In this document: piece after piece, positions 1-10,639 of the stretch
Numbering within the stretch: the stretch's first letter is position 1
Layout of the letters: each line of letters opens with the position of its first letter
Source of the DNA: Pteria penguin
Lineage: Eukaryota > Mollusca > Bivalvia > Pterioida > Pteriidae
Assembly: GCA_035048485.1 (NCBI GenBank)
Contig: CM068590.1
Span: 1,302,001 to 1,366,000 of the forward strand
Reading direction: 5' to 3'
Length of the DNA stretch: 64,000 nucleotides
Program-made: the position numbers and the translations under genes
The notes under the pieces: model-generated
Database searches by the model: none
Seen by the model: the letters and a program-made list of their open reading frames with translations, nothing else
Told to the model about the DNA's origin: nothing

Positions 1-159
1 ACATAAAGGGAGATCTCTCATGAGTTAACGTCAAGTGTGAGATAGGGTGTCAGGGTGTTTTTTCCATGGTTCCTGATCCCACCTTCCTCCAGTAAACTGT
101 ATCTCTATTTCGTCTAGTAGAATGGATGTTCCTTATTGACAACCGCCCGGTATCTTAGC
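1..159. other. No recognised feature
   Basis: I see no repeat, RNA gene or coding signal here. A 99-codon open frame on the minus strand (114-413) overlaps the decayed SINE that follows and has no recognisable domain. Confidence 0.5.
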
Positions 160-275
160 ACAATACTTTTTACTGTCTCGTTTGAAAGACGGGGCATCGA
201 GGATGCGACTCGAACGAAGAACTTCTCGGTCACGAGCCGAGATCGCCATCGGTCGAGATTTGCCGGCTCTAGAGA
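160..275 (-). mobile_element. Decayed SINE B fragment, head region
   Basis: The plus strand shows 'tttttactgtctcgtttgaa', a reverse-strand B box ('gactcgaac') and a terminal 'gccggct', in the same order as the head half of intact SINE B copies at 4.0 and 60.8 kb. The tRNA-like head is therefore at the right end. It is strongly diverged and the 3' half is missing. Confidence 0.6.
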
Positions 276-1370
276 TGATATAAAAGCTATGCCGGACCTC
301 CCGTCAATGACATAAGAGGAATACTTGGTACCCGAATCAGTCTTATTTGTCCTCACATACAGAACTTTCAGATCAACGATATAGTAACATTTAGAGGTAG
401 GTATAAATATCAATTTATTTTGACAAAGCCTCTGAAGAAATAAAAGATTTCATTTTTATTTCAGAATTTATTTATCTTTAATTTTTATTAATTTATTTAC
501 ATATGTATATACTTATATATTTCATTATCTATTAATTCCTAATCTTATTTATCTATTCATTCATTCATTTATTCATTTTTTATTCTTATTATGGGACAAT
601 AATTCTAATTTGCGTTTCTCAACACATATTAACTAACCATCTTACATAGACGAGCAATCACATTCATTTCTATAACAGAGGAGAGGCTGTCACGCAAAAA
701 TAGAACAAAACCATTGATATTGCCGACATTCTTACTGAGCTTCAGTGTACCACAGCCCCAAGCACACAACAACAAACGACAGCGGGGTCCTGATGCATTC
801 ATTCCCTTTCAATCTTGACCTCCGTCCTTTCATTTTGACTTCTGTACTTCCACTATGGTCGTCGAGGCATTCAAATCAAATCATACACTTAAACAGAGTG
901 AAAAACACAGCCTAATTCTCTGAAGGGGCACTCAAGCGCGTCAAGGAGGATTCGAATCAGTCAGCTTCACAAAATCCCCATCTGCTGTCGCATGTAGCCG
1001 CAATTATCATTCCCACTTTCCCCAAGCAGTAAACAATGGTCCGTACTCAAAGCCTGCATGTAATTTGTCCAAAATAGTGCTGCTATTAGTTTGATTGTCC
1101 GAAGCACGAATGACCAAGTGGACATATTCAATGACCACTATGCTTGTCAATTACCTGTCAGTCCTGTCTCGACAAGTTTGGCCTCGTTTTCGATAGATTT
1201 GACCTCGTTTTCGACAGGTTTTACAAATATAATAAATTAGCAGGACTAGTGTAGCGAGAAGTGAAGAGATCAAGTCGCATGGACAAAAGCTCGAACGAGC
1301 TTATGTATCGCTAACCTGGTTGTGCTATTCATAGTGGCAAAGATTACAAGTACTGTTCAAAATGAAAGAT
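276..1370. other. AT-rich stretch without assigned features
   Basis: There is a short run of 'attcattcattt'-type tetranucleotides near 555-580, and two to three diverged copies of a ~24-bp unit ('cctcgttttcgacaggttt') at 1165-1225. I see nothing else. Confidence 0.5.
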
Positions 1371-1641
1371 CAGAACCCCCCCCCCCCCCTTGCCAATAAA
1401 TTGGTTTCTATGATGTCAGAAATGTTACTAGAGAATGTATTCACACATTACTAATCTTAGCAAATAAAAATGAAATTAAATATACAACAGGTTGTCATAA
1501 AATTACTTGTTTGGAAAATAATTCATATATTTTATATAATTCAGACTTTATGAAATATATTAAAAACGATTTTTTAAAAAAAGTATGCTTATGGGGGGTT
1601 TTCTTTCATTCTTTTTCAATTATTTACTTTATTTTATTTTC

Positions 1642-1642
<1 letters not shown>

Positions 1643-1716
<74 letters not shown>

Positions 1717-1720
1717 ATAT
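1643..1720. repeat. (AT)n microsatellite
   Basis: About 70 bp of uninterrupted AT dinucleotide, followed by 'ctatat'. It is preceded at 1380-1390 by a short poly-C run. The 97-codon open frame across it translates to Ile-Tyr repeats and is an artefact. Confidence 0.97.
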
Positions 1721-2939
1721 TTCTTTTTGGTTTTTGCTTTTATCTTCTTTATTTTTAAGAAACACAAATTTTATCAAGCGGCCTTATTTTCAATGTCAAG
1801 ATAAAATGGAATATACCTGAATCAAATGAATATCTATCCTGTGCAAAGAATACGTGTATGCTATACACACAGACTGCAAGACCGGCTGTCAATCTATGTT
1901 AACAAGACGCTTCGAACAAAGAATAATTCGGGTTTTGTCATTTCTTCTGACAGAACTCAATCACTTCCAAAAGTATTTACAAAATCAAATCACTGAAGAA
2001 AAGACCCGAAGGAAAACATGCACTAATAAACAAAGATTTCGTCTAATTAGATAAAATGGACTAAATACTATAATGGATTCCCGAGCAAAAACGGAATAAT
2101 GAAATTGTTACTTGTGGTTATAGAGTCGCAATCGGTTAAAATCCGACAGATCGATACGAGATTGGATTGAGCCGGAAGTAAGTTGGAATGGGCGGACTGA
2201 TGCCAATCTACAATGACAAGGACGGCATTACTGCACCATATTGTAGGATAGAACGGCTTAGTTGACGGCGCGCAAGGATTTGTCAAATTACAGCTTAATC
2301 CGCGGGAGATGTAAGATGCAATTATCTTTTCCCGCGTGAACATGAAGAGGACAAAGATGTTTGGAAATTATTGGTAAATGGAAATGAAACAAGACGTGAG
2401 GATCCTTGGAGTATATAATTCTTTATGGCCTAAATCTGAGAACATGCCGAACAAAAAGACACGAGACAAGAGGCCCACATGGGTCCGTTTTACATAGATG
2501 AGTTTTGGGCTTCAGACAAAATTGAGCTTTTCTAGGTCTTATATTTTGTTCACTTTTAAACAAAATTAAACACAGAACACGAACAAAACCGTTCAAGAAA
2601 AAGAATCAAAATTTATCAGAAATGCGTAAAACTTTAATTTCTATATTCATTCATCCGCTTCTTTCGTCATTTTATTTATTACAATGCATACTGCATTTCT
2701 TTCTTCCTTCCTTCCTTCATTCCTTAATTCAGTAGCCCGAATTTAAACAATAGCCTAATCGGCCTTTCTCTCTTTTCTTCTGAAATTCTAAATCCCAAGT
2801 TAAATATGTAATCCTATATGGCGATTGTAGCTAGCCAACAGGAGACGTTGACCATCATTGGTGCTTATTCTCTCCATTTAAATGTTGACTACAGTTTCCA
2901 TGAAGAGTACTCAATTTATCAATCATTTAGTAAAAGACA
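1721..2939. other. Unassigned stretch with a short (CTTC)n run
   Basis: A (CTTC)n-like run lies at 2697-2725. Otherwise no repeat family, RNA gene or convincing exon is visible. Open frames of 66-91 codons have no recognisable content. Confidence 0.5.
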
Positions 2940-2944
2940 TTTAT

Positions 2945-3030
2945 ATCACAAAATTCGACATCGTCATATCGATATCGTCATACCGACATCGTCATACCGT
3001 CATCGTCATACCAATATCGTCATACCAAAC
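2945..3030. repeat. 15-bp minisatellite
   Basis: About five copies of a unit close to 'atcgtcataccgaca'. The period is a multiple of three, so it stays open in overlapping plus-strand frames with no sign of real coding. Confidence 0.85.
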
Positions 3031-3970
3031 AGATGAAAAAATAAACAAACAGGTCACATACATATTCGACTTGACATCAGTTGCTGTACCGACTTCAGAC
3101 GGTCAAATGAACTTAACATGAAGTAATGTTTTATAATGCATTATTAGACAAAATGTAACATTTAAAAAAGAAAGAAAAAAAAAACACCAAAAACTATATA
3201 GGGTAAAATAAAGGATAAAAACTTACTTCGTATCCTTTGCCGGAACTGGACAAGAAACTCGCCTGCAATGACAGAAAAGTGGAAATATCAAGGAAATAAG
3301 AATGAGATGTAGGAACCAATAGTACAATATATCTGTATTATTTTTCCGTGTGTATAATATGGGAACGAGATCGGACTTATCCTAACACTGTAAATACGCG
3401 GAGTAAGAGACTGGAAGACGAACGACCTGTCACTAACAACCCTCTTAAAACAATTAACGTGTTGAAAGTCAAGGAAATCAATGTCTTTCGAAACTGAATG
3501 GAGTGGGTTAATAAGGATCTTTCATATAAACTATTTACTCTCGTATTATTGTTAACATCGAGTGAACACCAGTTATTGAAAATACACAATTTTTTAATGC
3601 ACATGAACATTTCCAACACGATAGTTTTCTCTCATGCATATCTGAAATCAAGTTATCAAAACGAAAGATATGTTTAGAGGGGGGTGGGGTTAGGGGTTGC
3701 TAGAAATGCGTGTTGTTCTTTTCTAACTTTCGAACACTCTGTTCTCTCGAGTCTTTCGAACACGCTATACTTACGTCACTGAGTCGCCTGGTACGTGGAT
3801 GCGCGTTAGGTTGTGGGTCGGACAAATCCTCTGTCTGATCGCTAGATGGGCTGTGTATAGGGGAACTGTCACTTAACTTAGGCAGGTGTGGCGAAGGAGG
3901 ACTGCAAGTCTGAAGTAAAAAAGAAAAGAAGTTCTACCTATAAATGTAGTCTAAAATTACATAATATCGA
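3031..3970. other. Unassigned stretch
   Basis: An A-rich run lies at 3165-3190 and a G-rich patch near 3675-3700. I recognise no gene or repeat family. Confidence 0.5.
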
Positions 3971-3986
3971 TTTTTAAATATGTTAG

Positions 3987-4255
3987 TTTTTTTGTTGTTT
4001 TTGTTTAACGTCACACCACGAATATTTCACGTATATGGTGACGGCATCTGCCTGATGCAAGGCATATAAATTTTGACCTTTGCAACGGACCCACCCGAAG
4101 CAGTGAGGGATCTTTAACGTGTCATGCATACCACGACACGGAGCCTCGGTTTTTACTGTCTCATCCGAAAGACAGGACACTGGCATGACCAGAAAGGGAA
4201 TCGAACCCCGGCCTCCCGATCAGGAGTCCAGCGCGATACCACTAGGCCACACCGG
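3987..4255 (-). mobile_element. SINE B, near full length
   Basis: Read on the minus strand, it starts with a tRNA-like head containing an A box ('tggcctagtggtatcgcgc') and a B box ('ggttcgattcc'). A body follows ('cctgtctttcggatgagaca', 'aaaaccgaggc', 'cacgttaaagatccctcac', 'catcaggcagatgccgtcac') and a tail 'acgttaaacaaaaacaac'. It is very close to the copy at 63643-63912, implying fairly recent activity. Flanks carry an imperfect target-site duplication: 'tttttaaatatgtta' at 3971-3985 and 'tttttgaaatatgtaa' at 4256-4271. Pol III transcription with LINE-dependent retrotransposition is inferred from the structure. Confidence 0.9.
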
Positions 4256-4269
4256 CTTTTTGAAATATG

Positions 4270-4271
<2 letters not shown>

Positions 4272-4343
<72 letters not shown>

Positions 4344-4350
4344 ATATATG
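4272..4350. repeat. (TA)n microsatellite beside SINE B head
   Basis: About 60 bp of pure TA followed by 'tgtatgtatgtatatatat'. It directly abuts the head (5') side of the SINE B copy, not its tail. Short open frames on both strands through it are artefacts. Confidence 0.97.
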
Positions 4351-4914
4351 AAACCACTAAATAGGGAATGGCTAGATTTCAAAGTAAGTAAAGTCACGTG
4401 AGCCTCAGGCCTCAGCTGTAGGTCCTCTTGACCTTGTACCACCTAAGATCAAATCGTGTTTCTATAAGCAAAATATGACCATCTTATTTCCCATAGCTAA
4501 GATGTTTCTGCTTGATTTTCAAACTTAACTAAAACGCTTTACAACCGTACATTACCCATTCATATACACTAGAGCTGCATTACCACCAGCCCCAGAAAAA
4601 AACACACTCCAATAAATATAGTCTATGATTAAATAATATTGTAAATTCTACATAATATCAGAGCTATTTTACCCTGATATAATACCAGAAGCTCACGTCA
4701 TAACTGACATTCAGGAAAAATTGATGTGACATTTGTCTGTACCATTTGGCTGAATAGAATTTCTCTAAAATGCCTAGGTCACGTGATACTCTGGAGGCCG
4801 TTCCATTGTGATATGTTTACAATGTTTTATACCACGCTGTTTAGCTATATCGATAAAACTATACTCGAACAATGTCACCACTACAAAAAAGGAAATGGCA
4901 CGTTCGTAATGAAG
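4351..4914. other. Unassigned stretch
   Basis: No repeat family or gene is visible. Confidence 0.5.
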
Positions 4915-5097
4915 ACAAACACGATCTTATTGAAGAATATCTTGTTACAGTAAAGATACACACGATCTCATTGGAGGATATCTTGTTACGGTGAAGATAC
5001 ACACGATCTCATTGGAGGATATCTTGTTACGGTGAAGATACACACGATTTCATTGGATGATATCTTGTAACGGTGAAGATAAACATGAAGTATATCT
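4915..5097. repeat. 41-bp minisatellite, about 4.5 copies
   Basis: The unit includes 'cttgttacggtgaagataca' and 'cacgatctcattggaggata', repeating every 41 bp (for example at 4960 and 5001). The last copy blends into 'tatctcgttatggtgaaaat', which continues as a SINE B body segment. The unit resembles the SINE B 3' domain ('cacgattatttcacg' followed by 'tatggtgacgg'), so it may be an expansion of that domain; this origin is inferred. Confidence 0.85.
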
Positions 5098-5140
5098 CGT
5101 TATGGTGAAAATAATGTCTGATGCTTAGAACAGCAAGTCA
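5098..5140 (-). mobile_element. SINE B body remnant between two arrays
   Basis: The order 'tatggtg', 'tgtctgatgc', 'cagacctatacaacggacc' matches the SINE B order 'tatggtg', 'tgcctgatgc', 'gacctttgcaacggaccc'. It leads without a break into the first 30-bp unit, which supports an origin of the following array from a SINE B copy. Confidence 0.6.
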
Positions 5141-6160
5141 GACCTATACAACGGACCAACCCGAAACAATGACCTATACAACGGGCCAACCCTAAACAAA
5201 GACTTATAAAACAAGCCAACCCGAAAAAATGACCTGTGCAACGGGCCAACCCGAAACAATGACCTATACAACGGGCCAACCCGAAACAATGTCATATACA
5301 ACGGGCCAACCCGAAACAATGACATGTACAACGGGCCAACCCGAAACAATGACCTATACAACGGGCTAACCCGAAACAATGACATATACAACGGGCCAAC
5401 CCGTAACAATGACCTATACAACGGGCTAACCCGAAACAATGACATATACAACGGGCCAACCCGTAACAATGACCTGTACAACGGGCCAACCCGAAACAAT
5501 GACCTATACAACGGGCTAACCCGAAACAATGACATATACAACGGGCCAACCCGTAACAATGACCTATACAACGGGTTAACCCGAAACAATGACATATACA
5601 ACGGGCCAACCCGTAACAATGACCTATACAACGGGTTAACCCGAAACAATGACATATACAACGGGCCAACCCTAAACAATGACATATACAACGGGCCAAC
5701 CCGAAACAATGCCATATACAACGGACTAACCCGAAACAATGCCATATACAACGGGCCAACCCGAAACAATGCCATATACAACGGGCCAACCCGAAACAAT
5801 GACCTATACAACGGGCCAACCCGAAACAATGACACATACAACGGGCCAACCCGAAACAATGACCTATACAACGGGCTAACCCGAAACAATGACATATACA
5901 ACGGGCCAACCCGAAACAATGACCTATACAACGGGCTAACCCGAAACAATGACATATACAACGGGCCAACCCGAAACAATGACCTGTACAAGGGGGAAAC
6001 CCTAAACAATGACCTATACAACGGGCCAACCCGAAACAATGGCATATACAACGGGCCAACCCTAAACAATGACATATACAACGGGCTAACCCGAAACAAT
6101 GACATATACAACGGGCCAACCCGAAACAATGCCATATACAATGGGCCAACCCGAAACAAT
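5141..6160. repeat. 30-bp minisatellite, 34 copies, no indels
   Basis: The unit is 'cctatacaacgggccaaccc' followed by 'gaaacaatga'. Thirty-four copies keep perfect 30-bp register over 1020 bp; only substitutions are seen, with a loose alternation between 'gacctataca' and 'gacatataca' copies. The unit matches the SINE B segment 'cctttgcaacggacccaccc' + 'gaagcagtga'. Because 30 is a multiple of three and the unit lacks stops in several frames, both strands show long open frames (302-346 codons). Common substitutions change amino acids in each of these frames, so I do not regard any as coding. Confidence 0.97.
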
Positions 6161-7420
6161 GGCACACTAACGGCAGAAGACCGACTACCGTATGGTCTAG
6201 AATTCCGCTATCCTGGTGCCCGAGAAGAATGAAAATTACGTGCGAGATAGTGTGGAAGCAAGCATGCACTAACCCGTCGGGAAAGTCAACATGTGTCAGT
6301 ATTCATATTGGAATATTCCTTGACATGCTTTTCAATGAAAACATGGTTCGATAAATCAATTAAATCCAACAGTTTTATGCGTTGTTCCTAATAAGTATTA
6401 TGTACAGTGCTTCATGGCCAGCGCAAACACCGTAAATAATGGAAGTCATCACAGAACCGAAAACGGTCAGACAATGACGGTTACTATGATAACGACTGCA
6501 ATTGTCGATCTGGCCTAAAATGCATGCAGAGTTAGATTTGAACCAATTCAAAACAAAAACAGAGCAAAATTGCATGACATTTTTTATTGTTGACGTAATC
6601 AGATATAGAACAAAGAATACGATAATTAGAATAATGGTAAATATGAAGTTTAGACAAATAATTTCCCTTATCACTTGATAATATCAAAGCCAAGCAATAT
6701 ATATATTGGGGATTCTTAACGCACGTCTGCTCACGAATAAAATAAAAATGGCACACGTGCACCCCGTTTCCAATGTCCACTCAAGTACATAAAGTTTACA
6801 GATTGATAAATGAGAAGGCAGTGCCGGCGATAACGGCTCTTTACCAAATCGTTTTCTGACACCTTCATCGGCTACTGCTATTCCCTCCACGCCGTTAATA
6901 ATCGCGGAAAACATTCCCGCAAACTCCACATGATTGTTCTACAAATATTCATTTGGCAACATAGTTTTTCTATGAAGCCTTTACACAGCTTCTGGGACTT
7001 CATGTCCATCACTTTACAACAATATAAACCAAGTCTAATTCAGCATTTGTCTTTATTTCACCGTGAACCGTGTCCGGCGGGAGGATTTCCAATTCCCAAT
7101 TCGCCAATTTCCGGGGGTATATACAAATAATTTACGTATAACAAGTGAATTACCTTGGATCAATACTGGCGCCATTATCTGATTTACCGTGTAAAACGAC
7201 TTTGCGCTTGCTATAATGGGCCCCGTGAAACCATTATACAGCTAATCAGTGAGAAAACCGAATATCAGTCGCTCAAGGATCGTCCCATCTCATCTGAACC
7301 CTTCCCCATATAACTTAATATTCAGCGGTGAAAACACAAGCAATCGTTTATCGAGCAAAGTGATATATGGCAGATCATACAAATCTGCCGGGATCCTTCA
7401 CGCGCAGCAATAAATACGGA
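6161..7420. other. Unassigned stretch between two large arrays
   Basis: I recognise no repeat or gene. Several minus-strand open frames of 81-99 codons (6375-6929) overlap one another and have no recognisable domain. Confidence 0.5.
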
Positions 7421-7424
7421 ACAA

Positions 7425-8440
7425 ATTGCCAAATCTGCACAGACTGATACGGAGAAAACGAGATGGCGAAATCTGCACGGACTAATAGAGGCAACAGTAC
7501 ATGGCGGAATCTGCAGGTAATGATGTATACAACCAACACGACATGGCGGAATCTGTACGGACTGATACAATGAACACAACATGGCGGAATCTACACGGAC
7601 TGATACAGCCAGCACCACATGGAAGAATCTGCACGGACTGATACAGCGAGCACAACATGGCGGAATCTGCACGGACTGATACAGTAAACACAACATGGCG
7701 GAACCTGCACGGACTGATAAAGCCAGCACCACATGGGAGAATCTGCACGGACTGATACAGCCAACACAACATGGTGGAATCTGCAGACTGACACAGCCAA
7801 CACAACATGGCGGAATCTGCAGACTGACACAGCCAACACAACATGGTGGAATCTGCAGACTGACACAGCCAACACAACATGGTGGAATCTGCAGACTGAC
7901 ACAGCCAACACAACATGGTGGAATCTGCACGGACTGACACAGCCAACACAACATGGCGGAATCTGCACGGACTGACACAGCCAACACAACATGGCGGAAT
8001 CTGCAGACTGACACAGCCAACACAACATGGCGGAATCTGCAGACTGACACAGCCAACACAACATGGCGGAATCTGCACGGACTGACACAGCCAACACAAC
8101 ATGGTGGAATCTGCACGGACTGATAAAGCCAGCACCACATGGGAGAATCTGCACGGACTGATACAGCCAACACAACATGGCGGAATCTGCACAGACTGAT
8201 ACAGCCAACACAACATGGTGGAATCTGCACAGACTGATACAGCCAACACAACATGGCGGAATCTACACAGACTGATAAGGTGAACACAACATGGCGGAAT
8301 CTACACAGACTGATAAGGTGAACACAACATGGCGGAATTTGCACGGACTGAGATGGTGAACACGACATAGCGGCATCTACACAGACTGATAAAGCCAACA
8401 CGACATGACGGAATTTGCAAAGACCGAAACTGAACAAAAC
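7425..8440. repeat. 38/36-bp minisatellite, about 26 copies
   Basis: The unit is built from 'acacaacatggcggaatctg' and 'cacggactgatacagcca'. Most copies are 38 bp; a block at about 7780-8060 is dominated by a 36-bp variant in which 'cacggactgat' is shortened to 'cagactgac'. Both flanks decay into degenerate copies (from about 7425 and to about 8440). Since 38 is not a multiple of three, open frames of up to 371 codons cycle through all three readings and translate to Cys/Val/Ser-rich repeats; I treat them as artefacts. 'atggcggaatctg' resembles the SINE B 3' domain 'atggtgacggcatctg', a weak hint of origin. Confidence 0.96.
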
Positions 8441-8483
8441 TCAATGACGGAATTGCCAGACCCAAACAATGAATTAAATCACT

Positions 8484-8600
8484 ATGACGGAAACTCTGCT
8501 TAACCTCGCAATTCTTTCAGAGTCTGTGTTCTTGTATCACTCCGCGCTTCTTGAACGGTTAATGCATCACTCCGCAATTCTTGTACAGACGGTATGTTTC
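8484..8600. repeat. Degenerate ~35-bp repeat, inverted relative to 10.35 kb
   Basis: Three diverged copies of a unit containing 'tcactccgcaattcttg'. The reverse complement ('agaaccgcggagtgata'-like) occurs at 8742-8787 and as a five-copy array at 10345-10500. Confidence 0.6.
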
Positions 8601-8788
8601 CGGCGTAGAGCCCCACTCAAATCAGCCAACCAACCAACATTACCGACATTTTCATGTTCCATGTCAACATAGTTTATGTTGTTTGCTTGGTTGGTTGCTT
8701 GGTTGCTTGATGTTTACTACAGCACTATTTCCACAAGAACCACAGTGTGAACATAGTCTTCTCGGGAACCGCGGAGTGATACAGCATA

Positions 8789-8950
8789 TGGTTTGGTTAC
8801 TAATAGTTGGGTTTTTACATAACTTCTAACCATTTTCAGTCCTGCAAGGACATGAAAGCAGGAAGAAACCAACCTCTTAAACATAGTGGCGCCACCCAGA
8901 AATGAACCCCTTAATCTGAACGACATAACCTTGTCCGATCTATGAATCAG
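8789..8950 (-). mobile_element. SINE A, diverged
   Basis: It has the SINE A landmarks 'gaaagcagg', 'ccaacctcttaaacatagtg' and 'gcgccacccagaaatgaacc' in minus orientation, preceded by a decayed tail 'ggtttggttac'. The tRNA-like head is barely recognisable. The block 8735-8787 on its left belongs to the ~35-bp repeat, not to the SINE. Confidence 0.65.
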
Positions 8951-8970
8951 TCTAGAAGGTTGCATATACA

Positions 8971-9141
8971 TGCATGCTGGTTGGGCGATAGGTGTTTTAC
9001 GTCGCGTTCAACATTTTTTCAGTTATATCGCGACATGGAAGCAGGAGATAACCAACCTCTTAAACATAGTGGTGCAATCCGGGAATCGAATCCGGATCGT
9101 CGGCGCCGCAAGCCCAGCACTTAACCACTACACCAAGTGCC
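8971..9141 (-). mobile_element. SINE A, near full length
   Basis: The plus strand shows 'ggtgttttacgtcgcgttca', 'tatcgcgacatggaagcagg', 'aaccaacctcttaaacatag', a reverse B box ('gggaatcgaatccgg') and a reverse A box ('ttaaccactacacca'). The head is at the right end. The left edge near 8971 is approximate, and no clear target-site duplication was found. Confidence 0.88.
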
Positions 9142-9965
9142 ATAGTCTGCCCGTGACAATGCTGAAATCAATCAACAAAACTTGAACAATATTTTCCAAA
9201 AAGCCAATGATTACTTTTTGAATAGGTTCAACGTTGTTAACTTAAAAATTCAACGAAGTTTATTTTGAACATTCGAAATCGATTCATATAATGAATAATG
9301 CTGATGTTGAAAACATCCACTATAATGTACAAGCTCAAGAAAAGCATCAATTCATTTTTAAACGAACAGAACGACTACACGAAGAAACCAGAGATAATCC
9401 AAATGACAGTTCTGAAAATCTACTTCCACGAATTAAGCTGACAATAAAGAACCCGGATTTAAATAACGTCGTCAAGGCGACTAAGACCATGTTTTGCACG
9501 AACTCTTCAGAGATAAATACTATTGTTGGAGCTCTCCTTCATACGCTCTATAAGAGAAATCAACGAATGTAATTACGGGTTAAGCGAATTCGGAGAAAAT
9601 GAATGACTTGCAGGGAGAATCTCGTGGGGCTATTGAACGAAATTATAGTCCTGATACGCTTAATGACAGGGCAATATTTGTGATTAGCAGGCAATATAAC
9701 GGGCAATAACTGTAATTATTGAGAGGTGGCTGGCGATCGGACGTGCGTAACACGAAATCACCTATAATCGCACGACCGATTTCTCCGTCATCGTTAATGT
9801 CGTCCCGGGAACTAAAATAATCTGTCAAAGTCCAATAATACACCATCTCCGTACAAAGCTCAATTACACACCATCTCCGTACAATGGCGAGAGAAAAACG
9901 TGTCACTGAAAGTAATGCACAATCCATTCAATTCTACAGAGAGGTAAAGCACGAAAGGCACTACA
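9142..9965. other. Unassigned stretch with one non-repetitive 93-codon ORF
   Basis: A plus-strand frame at 9291-9572 encodes a mixed-composition 93-residue peptide beginning MNNADVENIHYN and ending in a stop. It has no recognised domain, signal peptide or membrane segment. It could be a chance frame or a relic exon. The rest holds no recognised repeat. Confidence 0.3.
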
Positions 9966-10290
9966 GTGGCACTCACAACAATGTACCACGGTAGACATGG
10001 AACCCTAGTGTTACGTCACTGTATAACTCACAACAATGTACCATGGTGGACATTCATTGTCCCCTGGTGTTATGTCACTGTGACACTCACAACAATGTAC
10101 TACGGGGGACATTCATGGACCCCTGGTGTTATGCCACTGTGGCACTCACAACAATGTACCACGGTGGACATCCATGGAATCCTGGTGTTATGCCACTGTG
10201 GCACTCACAACAATGTACCACGGTGGACATTCATAAACCCCTGGTGCCATTTCACTGTGACACACAACAATGTACCACGGTGGAAATCGA
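9966..10290. repeat. 59-bp minisatellite, about 5.5 copies
   Basis: The unit includes 'cactcacaacaatgtaccac' and 'cctggtgttatgccactgtg'; exact spacing is 59 bp between 10142 and 10201. Overlapping plus-strand frames through it are repeat artefacts. Confidence 0.92.
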
Positions 10291-10344
10291 GTAGTAGGGC
10301 TATGCGTAATTGTGTCATCTTTCTATAAACGTTTGCAATTTTTA

Positions 10345-10500
10345 CAGAAATGTGCCTTACAGAACCGCGGAACGACACAGTCTCGACAAGAACCGTGGAG
10401 TAATCAGTCTCTACATCAAAAACCACGGAGAGGAACACACTCTATACAACCATCGAGTCATACACAACCTTTGTGAGAACCGCCGGGAGATACATTCTCT
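10345..10500. repeat. Degenerate ~30-35-bp repeat, five copies
   Basis: Copies such as 'agaaccgcggaacgacacag', 'agaaccgtggagtaatcag' and 'agaaccgccgggagatac'. A related block lies at 8742-8787, and an inverted one at 8484-8600. Confidence 0.65.
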
Positions 10501-10504
10501 AGAA

Positions 10505-10635
10505 ACTTTGATTTGTTTTGGTTCCTTTGGGTTTTATGTCACTTGTAATAATTTTATCGTGAAATCGGAGCAGGGGGATACCGACCTATTAAACAATGAG
10601 ATGCAATCCTGGCATCAAAACCGAATCACTACCAA
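10505..10635 (-). mobile_element. SINE A, decayed
   Basis: Recognisable pieces in order: 'ttttggttcc', 'gggttttatgtcac', 'gaaatcggagcaggggga', 'taccgacctattaaac', 'caatcctggcatc'. The head beyond the B-box region is lost. Confidence 0.6.
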
Positions 10636-10639
10636 AAAG

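Noticed and set aside
5141..6160. CRISPR-like array
   Set aside because: Units are contiguous with no unique spacers, and the context is eukaryotic.
5125..6269. Long open frames (302-346 codons) on both strands, decapeptide repeats
   Set aside because: They are produced by a stop-free 30-bp unit whose period is a multiple of three. Three overlapping frames are open, and common variants change residues in each.
7322..8437. 371-codon minus-strand ORF, Cys/Val/Ser-rich repeats
   Set aside because: The frame runs through the 38/36-bp minisatellite and its flanks; three overlapping frames carry the same cycling peptide.
7425..8440. 38-bp array as another SINE B derivative
   Set aside because: Only a ~13-bp resemblance to the SINE B 3' domain and no SINE flanks seen; too weak to claim.
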